Source: VRUE01 sp963715625 (GTDB taxonomy: Bacteria; Actinomycetota; Thermoleophilia; Solirubrobacterales; 70-9). Taken from it: a stretch of 64,000 nucleotides of DNA. Location of the stretch: the NCBI GenBank assembly GCA_963715625.1, contig OY970260.1:1-64000 (forward strand), written 5' to 3'. Position numbers and translations under genes: made by a program. The notes beneath the pieces are model-generated. The model was not told the origin of the DNA. It searched no databases and saw nothing but the letters and a program-made list of their open reading frames with translations. Shown piece by piece: positions 1-8,245 of the stretch (position 1 is the stretch's first letter; each line of letters starts with the position of its first letter).

Positions 1-737
1 GGGCTGCAAACAGCGAGTTGCACCGCCCCGCCCTTGCCTGCCGACGCCCCCACTGACTGAATAGCCCCGAGATAGCCCGACAGAGCTGGCGCAGTGCGTG
101 GCCCCAGGGCAGCAGTAGAGGCCACGATGAATAGGAAGCTGCCCTGGGGCGTGCACTCGAACCGTTCTGCGGGTTGTCGCCGTCGAAACGGTTTCGTTAA
201 TCAGAAATATCAGATCACACGCCCCGGACGGTCATTACTTTTTGGGCAACCTCACTGACCGGTCGCAGGTGCTGTTTGCTCAAAATCTCTTAGCGTAATG
301 GCTTACGCGACCTCGTAAGGTGTGCCCGCCCCATCGGGGTCACGCGGGTTCCGCGTTCCGGCGCTAGTTGCTGTTCTCCCGAGCGCCGCCGTGTGAACCC
401 GGTCGGAGGAGCGCGGGGAGCGGGTCGGTTCGGACTGGAGCCGACCCGCCCTCGCCTGCGGCGGTTAGGCCGACTTAATGACGCTGAGCAGCGGCACGAT
501 GCGCTCTGCCTTGACCGAAGTCATTCGCAATCACCTCCCTCTTGCCGCAGCCGCCCCTCTCCCGTGGGGGCGACCTGGACTGGAGGCTCAAGAATGCGCT
601 ACACGGCGCTGACTGGTCAACGCCGAATACCGCAACGTGCGGCAGAACCGGCGCAGGATTGCTTTACTACTCGGCGTCCAGCAGCTCATCTGTCCCGGAT
701 CGGGACGACGACGTGCGACCAAGGAACGCCTGCGTTT
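1..737. other. non-coding left edge
   Basis: I see no convincing gene here. Open frames exist but have the arginine/serine-rich look of shadow frames. The stretch holds a long inverted repeat (93-157) and a small perfect palindrome, CGAAAC-G-GTTTCG at 184-196, which could be an operator. An upstream in-frame extension of the following regulator reaches back to 393 but looks non-coding. Confidence 0.4.
93..157. repeat. long inverted repeat / stem-loop
   Basis: GCCCCAGGGCAGC at 101-113 is the exact reverse complement of 138-150, with a 24-base loop. The pairing continues imperfectly outward (AGTGC at 93-97 against GCACT at 153-157). No T-run follows, so a classical terminator is not supported. 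It could be a mobile-element end or a structured RNA. Confidence 0.5.
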
Positions 738-1541
738 GTGACTCCGCCACCGGCCAAACGAAAAGCTCCCACCCGCCACACGCAGGCGAAGGGCACCCAG
801 CGCAAAGCCCCGGCGAAGAAACGGCGGCGGCCGACCGACGAAGCCAGGGAGCGCGCCACCGGCCTGGTCGATCCCGACATCAACATCGTCACCAAGGACC
901 CGCTCCGGGTGCAGATCGTCTCGTTAGCGACCCAGCGCCCGATCGCCCCGAGTGACTTCTCGCGGGAGGTGGGCATTCCGCTCAACGTCGCCTCGTATCA
1001 CTTTCGCGTCCTGCGGAAGCACGGCTTCCTCGAAATCATCGAGGAAAGGAAGGTACGCGGCTCCACGAAGCACATGCACGTCGCGACCAAGCGCGCCTTT
1101 CTCAGCGATGCGGATTGGGGCGCCCTTGAGGAGACGCTGCGGCCCGGTGTCGCCGGGCAAGCCCTCCAGGACTTCAACCTCCGGGTGGCCCAGGCGATGG
1201 AGACCGGGACGTTCTACAGCCGCAAAAACGTGCGGTTCTACTGGACGCCCGGTGACTTCGACGAGATTTCCTGGCCCGAGTTCGTCAAAGTCATGGCCTG
1301 GGCCTGTCAGGAAGTCAACGGGCTGACCGAGGACACGGTTAAACGCCGGGCCAACGGGGAAAGCCAGCACAGCTTTCCGGCGACGTTCGCCATCGCCGGG
1401 TTCCCGTCGCCGACGACCGCCCAGATCAAGGCCAGCGAACGCGAGAAACGCAAGCGGAAACGCAGCGCAGCCAAGTCGAAACCGAAACGGACGGGTGGGA
1501 GCACCGGGAAACGCACGGCCCGCAAGCAACATGGATCGTGA
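738..1541 (+). CDS. ArsR-like winged-helix regulator with basic tails
   Basis: The protein has about 267 residues if translation starts at GTG 738, which has an AAGGA upstream. Residues about 45-120 read as an ArsR-type winged helix (DPLRVQIVSL, then SREVGIPLNVASYHFRVLRKHGFL and a basic wing). A helical middle part lacks a recognisable ligand-binding or metal site. Both ends are rich in Lys/Arg, which is unusual for this family and suggests nucleic-acid contact. The stop overlaps the start of a second small HTH gene, so the two are probably co-transcribed. The start is uncertain because the frame stays open to 393. Confidence 0.6.
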   Translation: MTPPPAKRKAPTRHTQAKGTQRKAPAKKRRRPTDEARERATGLVDPDINIVTKDPLRVQIVSLATQRPIAPSDFSREVGIPLNVASYHFRVLRKHGFLEIIEERKVRGSTKHMHVATKRAFLSDADWGALEETLRPGVAGQALQDFNLRVAQAMETGTFYSRKNVRFYWTPGDFDEISWPEFVKVMAWACQEVNGLTEDTVKRRANGESQHSFPATFAIAGFPSPTTAQIKASEREKRKRKRSAAKSKPKRTGGSTGKRTARKQHGS

Positions 1542-1743
1542 GGCCTGCGCCCGCGATCACCCCCTGCGGGCCGAAATCCTGGCCCTGTACGAGGCCGATC
1601 CTGCCCGCTCCCTCGCGCCCGGCGATCTGCTCCCCGAGCTCGACCAGCAGGCCACGCCCCCGCTCATCGCGTATCACGTCCTTGTCCTGAGAAATACCGG
1701 ACTGCTTCCCGGAGTGACGACGGAGGGAGATGAGCGGGGATGA
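1531..1743 (+). CDS. small HTH protein, ArsR-like fragment
   Basis: ATG 1531 lies inside the end of the preceding regulator, an 11-base overlap typical of coupled translation. The 70-residue product (HPLRAEILALYEADPARSL, then PPLIAYHVLVLRNTGLL) resembles helices 1-3 of the neighbouring ArsR-like domain but has no wing, so it may be a truncated paralog. A further ATGA-coupled frame of 19 codons (1740-1799) follows and could be the remnant of a third copy. Function is unknown. Confidence 0.45.
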   Translation: MDREACARDHPLRAEILALYEADPARSLAPGDLLPELDQQATPPLIAYHVLVLRNTGLLPGVTTEGDERG

Positions 1744-1936
1744 AACTCGCGCCGGTGAACGACGTCCTGCCCAGCGTGCAAATCCTGAAGCACCGCTAGG
1801 AGGCAGACGGCTGCCGCTTCCTGGGGCAGGGCGGCGGGCGGCCACCCAGGCTAGGTGTAATTCCTGACCACGTTGTTCATCCGGGCCTCCTTGGAGGCTG
1901 GGGGTGTCCACCACCCAGCACCAAGGAGAGACCCGG

Positions 1937-2270
1937 ATGAAGATTCACGCTAATGCCCCCTTCGGTCCGAAGGGGAGGCTCACGATGGTCAGGCGCGTCA
2001 CCGAGCAGGGGTGGTCGCTGACGGAGGCGGCCGAGGCCGCCGGAGTCAGCGAGCGCACCTGCTCGAAGTGGGTCGCCCGCTACCGCGCCGAGGCGAGGCC
2101 GGCCTGCTCGATCGCAGCTCGGCCCCGAAGACGGTCGCCAACCGCACCGAGGAGCGCCGCATCGAGGCGATCGCGGCGCTGCGCAGGCTGCGGATGACCG
2201 GCGCAGAGATCGCCGAGTGCTGGGGATGGCGCTCTCCACCGTCTCGGGCAGCTGGCCGCGATCTGGGGAC
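1937..2270 (+). pseudogene. IS481-family transposase remnant (N-terminal, frameshifted)
   Basis: The opening MKIHANAPFGPKGRLTMV and the HTH (TEAAEAAGVSERTCSKWVARYR) are characteristic of IS481 transposases. The reading frame shifts near 2090, where the protein continues as LLDRSSAPKTVANRTEERR in another frame, and again near 2220. It then stops matching at about 2270, so the DDE catalytic domain is absent. A possible transposon end lies upstream around 1855-1885. The element is dead and was truncated by the recombinase fragment that follows. Confidence 0.75.
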
Positions 2271-2280
2271 GACCGAAGCG

Positions 2281-2859
2281 GATTGGGCGTTTCACCTCGA
2301 CGACGTACGCGAGGCCGTCACCGCATCGCTCGCGGCGATGCGGAAACTGAACGCCAAGGAGATTCGCCGCCACCGCGCCCGCCTGAAGTCGCTTGAAGCC
2401 AAACGCGGCAAGTTCCTCGAAGCCTTCTACGCGGACGCGCTCCCCGCCGACCTGTTGAAGTCCGAGCAGGACAAGATTTCGGCAGAAATCGACGCCGCCA
2501 AGGGCGACCTGTCCCGCGTCGAAGGGGACGTTACGAAGATCGCAGCCACGGCCGACCGGATGCTTGACGCCGCCCTCAACATGGCGAGGGCTTACCGCGA
2601 ATCCGACGGGCTCAACCGACGCTTCTGGAATCAGGCGCTCTTTGACTGCTTCCGGGTCTGCCCCGATGAGGAGATCGAAGGCGAGCTACGAGAAGAAGTC
2701 CGCCAGCTCACGGCGGCCGACACGCCCCGGCGGCTTCGGGCGGAATGCCGGAAGCCTGTTTCTTCGAGCCGGGGTTGGAATAAGAGCTATTTAGCGGGGC
2801 TCATGAGACGGTATGCCAACCCCGATGTCAAGACCCGGCTTGATCGGCTCGACATCTAG
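2281..2859 (+). pseudogene. large serine recombinase, C-terminal fragment
   Basis: This frame encodes about 190 residues resembling the coiled-coil and C-terminal part of large serine recombinases: AKEIRRHRARLKSLEAKRGK, then LPADLLKSEQDKISAEI and LMRRYANPDVKTRLDRLDI. The N-terminal catalytic domain with its serine is missing. The fragment abuts the IS481 remnant directly and now reads in frame from it. It is a relic of an older site-specific integrative element unrelated to the tyrosine-integrase ICE downstream. Confidence 0.7.
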
Positions 2860-2902
2860 ACATCGCTCGCGGTTCGCAGGATCTTCTCCGTTGGGCTCCT
2901 GC

Positions 2903-3076
2903 CTACATTTCGCGCGCTGCTGCCCGTCGGCTTTCTAGGCTGAGCGGATGCTCTCCGGGAAGCGGGGCGACCATCTGGTCGAGGACCGCCGTCGCCTGTC
3001 GGTAGCCGCGTCGCTCGGCCCGAACCAGGGCGCGGATGCTCTCCAGCTTGTCGCCGCCCGTTCTTTCCACGTTCAT
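2903..3076 (-). CDS. small hypothetical protein
   Basis: A 57-residue frame starts MNVERTGGDKLESIRALV and ends LESRRAAAREM. The frame stays open upstream, with plausible protein composition (GALAPAVGAYGRADERGSA), to about 3185 but without a standard start codon. It could therefore be the C-terminal end of a truncated larger gene. It lies between two serine-recombinase remnants. No family is recognised. Confidence 0.35.
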   Translation of the reverse strand: MNVERTGGDKLESIRALVRAERRGYRQATAVLDQMVAPLPGEHPLSLESRRAAAREM

Positions 3077-3257
3077 TCCATAGTGGTAGGCGCCAAGGGC
3101 GGAACCGCGTTCGTCCGCACGGCCGTAGGCGCCGACAGCGGGGGCAAGCGCTCCGCGCGCCTCGAGAAGGAGGCGATGGCGACGGCTCCGTCGCGTTCAG
3201 TCATTTCCTCCCCAGGTTCTATTTCGGACCGAGCCGACCCGGCCGCAGCGGAGGATA

Positions 3258-3317
3258 ATGGAACGCTATTCGAACCCCGAGGTCAGGGGTCGGATTGACC
3301 GGCTCCATCTTGACTAG
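3258..3317 (+). pseudogene. second serine-recombinase C-terminal tail remnant
   Basis: The 19 codons here end in YSNPEVRGRIDRLHLD and a stop. They parallel the tail YANPDVKTRLDRLDI of the recombinase fragment ending at 2859. Only the last few residues survive, so this marks a second recombinase relic, or a duplicated end, in the same accessory region. Confidence 0.45.
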
Positions 3318-3346
3318 CTTTCGCAAGCTGCATCACAGGCATCACC

Positions 3347-4012
3347 TCAGTCGAGCCGCACTTCGGCATCGGATCTGGTGATGCACAGCACATCGCCCTC
3401 GGCAAGTTCGGCAGCGGCCTCCCTACCGATGCCGATTACGCCGGAGCGCTCCTGGTCCGGCCCGAAGCGTGGGTCCCATCGCACGCCCCCGAGATCGACG
3501 CCGCGCAACACGAGACTGATCCGACATCGCTCAGCAGGGAGCAATCGCTTGCTTCCCCTGGGGACGCGCACGATCCCGGCTGCGATGTCCTTCGCGGTTA
3601 CGCGCTGCGTCTCGCCTTGAGCCGTGGCCTCGACTTGGTTCCTGGCCCACTCGACCGCTTCCTTGGCCAGCGCGAGGGCCTGCTTTCGATCGAGGGGATC
3701 GTCGATCGTCTCTCCGTATCGAAACTCCACCGCCCAGGGAGCGAGCACACGGACCTCATGCAGGGATGAAGGCGGTGGGGTTTCGATGTCGTCCAGGCGC
3801 TCGATCAGATGCCGAAGGTCGTGCGTCCAGGGAAAGTCGTCGCCAGACGCCGCGAGTACTGCCTTCAAGGCCTTCTCGACCGCCTGTTGTGCGTGGAAGC
3901 CAACGATGGCATCGGCCGTGCTGCCATCGGGAGCCAACTTCGCTACGGCATCGGCATCCTCCCGGGCCTTGCGCAGAAGGAGCTGAGCTTCTTCGAGCTC
4001 AGGCGGTGACAA
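3347..4012 (-). CDS. HEPN-domain toxin with extra C-terminal domain
   Basis: The protein has 221 residues if it starts at TTG 4012, which overlaps the stop of the MNT gene by 14 bases. The N-terminal 125 residues form a HEPN domain (LEEAQLLLRKAREDA, then FHAQQAVEKALKAVLAASG and PWTHDLRHLIERL), the toxic RNase or AMPylation-target partner in HEPN/MNT systems. Residues about 140-221 are an addition not usual in minimal HEPN toxins (DIAAGIVRVPRGSKRLLP, then WDPRFGPDQERSGVIGIG); I do not recognise its family. It probably acts as the toxin of the pair. Confidence 0.75.
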   Translation of the reverse strand: MSPPELEEAQLLLRKAREDADAVAKLAPDGSTADAIVGFHAQQAVEKALKAVLAASGDDFPWTHDLRHLIERLDDIETPPPSSLHEVRVLAPWAVEFRYGETIDDPLDRKQALALAKEAVEWARNQVEATAQGETQRVTAKDIAAGIVRVPRGSKRLLPAERCRISLVLRGVDLGGVRWDPRFGPDQERSGVIGIGREAAAELAEGDVLCITRSDAEVRLD

Positions 4013-4316
4013 GGACGCGGCCCTCGCGAAGCGCCCGATGAACCAGCGTGCTCGGCACGCGTCCGCGACGCGCCGCCTCCTCCTCAGAGACGACGACGAC
4101 ATCGACTGGAACGCCCAATGGGGGTAGAGCATCGCGCAGGCGCACCATCTCGTTGAGCTTGCTCTCCACCTGCGCCTCAATCACGAGAAAGTCGAGGTCG
4201 CTGTCATCGCGAGCGCCGCCGCGCGCTCTCGATCCGAAAAGCACGACCCTCGCCGGCGAAGCGGCAGCCGCCGCCAAGCGCCGGCCAGCGTCCTCGATCA
4301 CGGCATCGTCGATCAT
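3999..4316 (-). CDS. minimal nucleotidyltransferase antitoxin (MNT)
   Basis: This 105-residue protein carries the MNT signature GSRARGGARDDSDLDFLV at about 28-45 and a third acidic position in PVDVVVV. MNT proteins neutralise the adjacent HEPN toxin, in studied cases by adenylylating it. The gene precedes the HEPN gene with overlapping stop and start. A 14-base overlap indicates one bicistronic toxin-antitoxin operon, lying immediately downstream of tRNA-Ser. Confidence 0.8.
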   Translation of the reverse strand: MIDDAVIEDAGRRLAAAAASPARVVLFGSRARGGARDDSDLDFLVIEAQVESKLNEMVRLRDALPPLGVPVDVVVVSEEEAARRGRVPSTLVHRALREGRVLVTA

Positions 4317-4422
4317 TGACGCATCGTAGCCGCTGCCCCCAAGCTTTCCTCGGCGGGCAGCGCTCCGGCAATACGGGGACCCGAATGAGAGTTCGAATAG
4401 GGAACTTCAACCAGGCAAGCAG

Positions 4423-4509
4423 CGGAGGGGGTGGGATTCGAACCCACGAGCGCCTTGCGACGCCAACAGTTTTCGAGACTGCCCCGTTCAACCACTCCGG
4501 CACCCCTCC
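4423..4509 (-). tRNA. tRNA-Ser (CGA), first copy
   Basis: The minus strand folds with acceptor GGAGGGG/CCCCTCC, T-arm GTGGG-TTCGAAT-CCCAC, a long variable arm of the serine type and anticodon loop CTCGAAA, giving anticodon CGA. The discriminator base is G, as expected for serine, and CCA is not encoded. Upstream, TAGGAT lies 16 bases after TTCCCC, a plausible promoter. A near-identical copy lies at 11612-11696. Confidence 0.92.
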
Positions 4510-4598
4510 AGGGCTTTAGCAAGCGGAATCCTAGCTTCCCCGATTCTCGGGGGAACGGCTGGGGAACGAAACCAAATCGAAAATCTCAGGACGCGGCC

Positions 4599-5093
4599 TC
4601 AGCGGAGCTGGAAGGCGCCGCTGTCGAGGTAACTTCGCAAGAGTTCCAGCGCATGACCAGTGGGGGCATGAAGCGGCTCCGGAGGCGCTGCCGGGTCGAC
4701 GAACTTCGCGTCCGTCGCCTCCTCCTCGTTGGGGCTGGCGTCTCCCTGCCAAGTCGTCGCCAGAAAGAGCAGCGCAAAGCAGTGGGTGATGTCGCCGTTC
4801 GGGTAGTGGATCGTGTGCGCCTCTGCCTCCGACAGGCAGCCGAAGGGAACGAGGTCGGCCTCCACGACCTTGATCCCCGTCTCCTCGGCCAACTCGTCGA
4901 TCGCCGTCCGGGCAAAGCTCCCGCCCGGCTCGGCGGCGCCGGCAGGCAAGCACCAGCTTCCATCGTCGGTGCGCTTGGTCAGGAGGATGCGCTGATCGTC
5001 CCGCTGGAGGGCGATCATCGCGCCGGGCATGAGGACGAGCTCGTGACCTACGGCTTGTCGCAGCTGCCAGAGGTAGGAGCCGCGATAGGGCAT
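4599..5093 (-). CDS. Nudix (MutT-like) hydrolase
   Basis: The product has 164 residues from ATG 5093. The Nudix box is GAAEPGGSFARTAIDELAEE followed by TGI. It keeps the EExG core, but the Arg of the consensus REL is Asp here (DEL), so activity should be checked. Such enzymes hydrolyse nucleoside diphosphates linked to another moiety; the substrate cannot be read from the sequence. The gene is divergent from an XRE regulator across a palindrome. Confidence 0.8.
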   Translation of the reverse strand: MPYRGSYLWQLRQAVGHELVLMPGAMIALQRDDQRILLTKRTDDGSWCLPAGAAEPGGSFARTAIDELAEETGIKVVEADLVPFGCLSEAEAHTIHYPNGDITHCFALLFLATTWQGDASPNEEEATDAKFVDPAAPPEPLHAPTGHALELLRSYLDSGAFQLR

Positions 5094-5157
5094 GGCGCAG
5101 ACTAATCCGACAAGGGCCCAAGCCGCCCGCCGGGCGTGCAGCCCTTTGTTGCATATC

Positions 5158-5179
5158 TCGATTACCCCGAGGTAATCGA
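5158..5179. promoter_or_regulatory. palindromic operator between Nudix and XRE genes
   Basis: TCGATTACC-CCGA-GGTAATCGA is a perfect 9+9 inverted repeat placed 65 bases before the Nudix start and 34 bases before the XRE start. It is the obvious candidate binding site for the XRE protein, which would then control both itself and the Nudix gene. Confidence 0.6.
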
Positions 5180-5212
5180 CCTGCATACGTGAGCGCACTA
5201 GAGTCGCCCGCA

Positions 5213-6073
5213 ATGGCGGTGGTTCAATCCCAGGCCGAGGTCGGCTCTCTCCTGCGGCAGTGGCGCGAGCGCCGGCGCGTGACCCAACTCGAACTCGCAC
5301 TCGACGCCGGGATCTCGGCCCGCCATCTGAGCTTCGTGGAGACGGGCCGCTCGAAGCCCGGCCGCGAGATGCTGCTGCGGGTCCTCGCGCAACTCAAGGT
5401 TCCCTTTCGCGAGCAGAATCGGCTCCTGCTTGCCGCAGGTCACGCTCCCGCCTATCCGGAGCGCTCGCTCAACGATCCCGAGCTGGCGCCGGTGCGAGAG
5501 GCACTCGACGTGATCCTCTCCGGCCATGAGCCCTACCCGGCTGTCGCGGTCGATCGCGTCTGGAACATGGTCGCCTCCAACTCCGCCATGCTCGCCCTGA
5601 CCGAGGCCGTCGACATCGACCCCGAGCTGCTCGAGCCTCCGATCAACGTGATGCGCGTCGGCCTCCACCCCCGCGGTCTGGGCCCGCTGTTCGTCAACCT
5701 CGGCGACTGGCACGCGCACTGGCTCAAGCGGCTGGAGCGCCAGCTGGCGACGACGGGGGACGAGCAGCTCGCCTCCCTGATCGACGAGATCGCCGCCTAC
5801 CCCGTGCCCCGAGCCGAGCACGATGTCGTGTCCGAAATCGCAGGCAGCGAGATGCTCGGCCCGGTCAGAGTGCGCACTCCCGACGGCGGCGAGCTCTCCT
5901 TCTTCGGCATGTTTGCGACCTTCGACACCCCTTTTGAGGTGACCACCTCAGAGTTGGCGATTGAGCTTCTCTTCCCGGCTGATCGGGCGACTGCCGAGAC
6001 GCTGCACGAGCGGGGGGCAGGGTCTCTCGTGAATTCGCCGCTAAGACCACGGAATCGAGGAGAGGCAGAATGA
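5213..6073 (+). CDS. XRE regulator with MmyB-like ligand domain
   Basis: From ATG 5213 the protein has 286 residues. The HTH is near the N-terminus (LLRQWRERRRVTQLELALDAG, ISARHLSFVETGRSKP). The rest resembles the MmyB-like sensor domain of actinobacterial XRE proteins, including VAVDRVWNMVASNSAM, NVMRVGLHPRGLGP and PFEVTTSELAIELLFPAD. This class usually binds a small ligand. The gene is coupled by an ATGA overlap to a membrane protein. A GTG at 5189 is an alternative start but lies closer to the palindrome. Confidence 0.82.
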   Translation: MAVVQSQAEVGSLLRQWRERRRVTQLELALDAGISARHLSFVETGRSKPGREMLLRVLAQLKVPFREQNRLLLAAGHAPAYPERSLNDPELAPVREALDVILSGHEPYPAVAVDRVWNMVASNSAMLALTEAVDIDPELLEPPINVMRVGLHPRGLGPLFVNLGDWHAHWLKRLERQLATTGDEQLASLIDEIAAYPVPRAEHDVVSEIAGSEMLGPVRVRTPDGGELSFFGMFATFDTPFEVTTSELAIELLFPADRATAETLHERGAGSLVNSPLRPRNRGEAE

Positions 6074-6510
6074 CCGAGAAGAAGCCCGGACCCGGGCAGC
6101 TGATCACCTGTGCAGGGGGCGTGCTGCTGATCGTCTCCCTGCTTCTTCCTTGGGCGGAAGCTGGGGGAACGAGCCGAACCGGGTTCGAACTGTTGACCAT
6201 TGGCGACGTCTTCCTGCTGATCGTCGGACTGGTCGCGATCGCGGCCGCGCTCACGTGGGGGCGCTACGGGCTCTTTCGCCCCGATCTGTCCCTGAACGGG
6301 GCGGCCGATCTGCTGGGCCTGGTGGCAACGATCCTTCTCGCCTGGCTGATCCTCTTCGACTTCCCATCTGGCGCCAGTCGGGAGGTCGGCGTCTTCCTGG
6401 CGTTGGTCGCGGCGATTGCAATCGCCGGCGGGGTCGGGGACTACAGCACGTTGCGCGGCGCACCCTTGTTTCCTCGCATCGACGCCGGCAAGCGGCGAAC
6501 ATCATCGTAG
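6070..6510 (+). CDS. four-helix membrane protein
   Basis: This 146-residue protein has four hydrophobic segments (about 10-27, 45-63, 77-96 and 105-122) separated by short loops. No catalytic motif is visible. It overlaps the XRE gene by four bases (ATGA) and is probably in its operon. Function is unknown. Confidence 0.65.
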   Translation: MTEKKPGPGQLITCAGGVLLIVSLLLPWAEAGGTSRTGFELLTIGDVFLLIVGLVAIAAALTWGRYGLFRPDLSLNGAADLLGLVATILLAWLILFDFPSGASREVGVFLALVAAIAIAGGVGDYSTLRGAPLFPRIDAGKRRTSS

Positions 6511-6554
6511 GGGCTCATTGGTGATCGGTACCCATCTCATTCCTGGTCGATGCC

Positions 6555-7445
6555 ATGAATGAGTCCTTCGACGTGATCGTCGTCGGCGCCCGCTGTGCGG
6601 GCGCGCCGCTTGCGACCATGCTCGCGCGCGACGGCCTTCGCGTCTGCTTGGTCGACAAGGACCGCTTCCCCAGCGACACGCCTTCGACGCACGGAATCCA
6701 GCCCATCGGCATCCAGGTTCTGGAGCGGATCGGGGTCCTCGATTCGCTCCTGAAGCTGGCGCCCCCGATCCTTCGCCTGCGGATGGTGTTCGACGACAGC
6801 CCGGTCCCCGCCGCTGACGTGGTGGCCATAACCGGCGCCCCGGGCCTCAGCGTGCGCCGGACCACGCTCGACGAGATCCTCGTCAATGCCGCCGCGGACG
6901 CAGGCGCCGAAGTCCGCCCCCAAACTGCGGTCACCGGGCTGGTTGTGGACAGCGGCCGCGTCGCGGGCGTCACCACGCCCTCTGGCGAGCTGAGAGCACC
7001 GCTCGTTGTCGGAGCCGACGGCACGCGCTCCGCGGTAGCCAGGATGGTCGGGGCGCAGGAGTACCACCCGACCCCGAACGGCCGCGTATTCATGTGGGCC
7101 TACTACGAGGCCGACCCGACTGACGGTGAGATGTGGATCGGCAAGGTCGGCGACCACACCTACCTGGGCATGCCGACCGACGGCGGCCTAACCCTGATCG
7201 GCGTTTGCCCCTCGATCGAGCGCCGCAACGAGGTTCGTGCTGATCGCGAGGAGGGCCACTGGCTGGCCGGCGCCACGATCGCCGAGATCGACCCCGACTC
7301 GCGCATGCGCCTGATGGAGTGGTGCTACGTCGTCTGCAGCCACGAGCGCCTGCGCGGCCACCGCCCCTCGGCACCGCCGATCCGCGAGCGCGACGCGATC
7401 GTCGTGCCGTTGCCGACGCCTGTCCCCCAGGCCGCGGCCGCGTAA
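6555..7445 (+). CDS. FAD oxidoreductase truncated and fused to a PilZ tail
   Basis: Residues 1 to about 233 are a class A FAD monooxygenase/geranylgeranyl-reductase-like N-terminus: the dinucleotide motif is DVIVVGARCAGAPLATMLAR, followed by VDKDRFPSDTPSTHGIQP, and VVGADGTRSAVARMVGA is the second FAD motif. At nucleotide 7259 the sequence switches, in frame, to the last 62 residues of the PilZ-type glycosyltransferase encoded at 11763-13694. The C-terminal substrate-binding part of the oxidoreductase is therefore missing and the product is probably inactive. Confidence 0.75.
   Translation: MNESFDVIVVGARCAGAPLATMLARDGLRVCLVDKDRFPSDTPSTHGIQPIGIQVLERIGVLDSLLKLAPPILRLRMVFDDSPVPAADVVAITGAPGLSVRRTTLDEILVNAAADAGAEVRPQTAVTGLVVDSGRVAGVTTPSGELRAPLVVGADGTRSAVARMVGAQEYHPTPNGRVFMWAYYEADPTDGEMWIGKVGDHTYLGMPTDGGLTLIGVCPSIERRNEVRADREEGHWLAGATIAEIDPDSRMRLMEWCYVVCSHERLRGHRPSAPPIRERDAIVVPLPTPVPQAAAA
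7259..7444 (+). repeat. 186-bp direct repeat, copy A
   Basis: This segment matches 13508-13693 with only two differences, both in the first 30 bases. Similarity stops at the stop codon (TAA here, TAG there). It is the 3' end of the glycosyltransferase gene transplanted behind the oxidoreductase. Confidence 0.9.
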
Positions 7446-7825
7446 CCAGTACGCCTCCTGGCTCAGGCCGAGTTCTTTCGCACCGGGCTTGATTGCCTAC
7501 TAGCCAAAGCCGGGTTGGACTTGGTGCGGGGTGCCCTGGGTTCTATTAAGGGAGTTCTTTGGCGGCATAGCCGCCTCTGGACCACGTAACCATTTATAAT
7601 CAGATTTTCCTTCTCTACTGCCGTGTCCTGGTGTACAGGGTGCCCTCGCCGCTCCCTCTTGCAGTTTGCACAAAGCTCGCAATATGCTTGCTAGCCTGCA
7701 CAGCCGCCGCCACGGGTCTGGCCACCCCAAGTGGTGAGGCTCGTGGCTCCTTCAATCGTAGGCAACGGGAGGGCTGGATGGGCAGTTCATACGACCGGAG
7801 CGCTCGAAGGTTCGGGAGGCGAACC
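7446..7825. other. intergenic region
   Basis: About 380 bases without a convincing gene. GGCGGC-ATA-GCCGCC at 7561-7575 is a perfect short hairpin without a following T-run. The AT-rich stretch around 7590-7610 is a plausible promoter zone for the lipoprotein operon. Confidence 0.4.
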
Positions 7826-8245
7826 ATGAGGTCGAGCCAGGGCGCGGCTGCTCTCGGCAGTCTGCTGCTCATTCTCGGAGGCGGCTTGACCGGCTGTGGT
7901 GGCGATGGGTCGGCCTCGACTGCGCGCGCTGAAATCTCGCACTGTTACATCGACGCCAACGGCGCTCCCCAGGCCGAAGTGACGCTGGACGGTGGCGATC
8001 CGAGCGTTCCGGCCTACACCGCGACGGTGGACTTTCACATTGTCGGAGACCCCGACTTTGCCGACTCGTTTCTCGTCTGGCTGGAAGCACCTGATGGAAG
8101 CGCCCACGGGACGACTGAAGTTTCGTCCTCCGACCCGTTGCTCGGAGGCGAAGAAGTCACCTGTGTGCTGAAGGAACTGCGGGAGAACTCAATCGAGAGC
8201 AGCCACAAGGTCCAGGGCGAAGGACCGGAAAAGCCGTTGGAATGA
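7826..8245 (+). CDS. small lipoprotein
   Basis: ATG 7826 is preceded by GGGAGG and opens a signal peptide ending in the lipobox LTGC, followed by GGDGSAST. The mature part of about 110 residues resembles a small beta-rich secreted domain (AEISHCYIDANGAPQAEVTL) and has no catalytic motif. The next lipoprotein overlaps it by four bases. An upstream in-frame extension to 7631 is less likely because the lipobox would be internal. Confidence 0.65.
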   Translation: MRSSQGAAALGSLLLILGGGLTGCGGDGSASTARAEISHCYIDANGAPQAEVTLDGGDPSVPAYTATVDFHIVGDPDFADSFLVWLEAPDGSAHGTTEVSSSDPLLGGEEVTCVLKELRENSIESSHKVQGEGPEKPLE

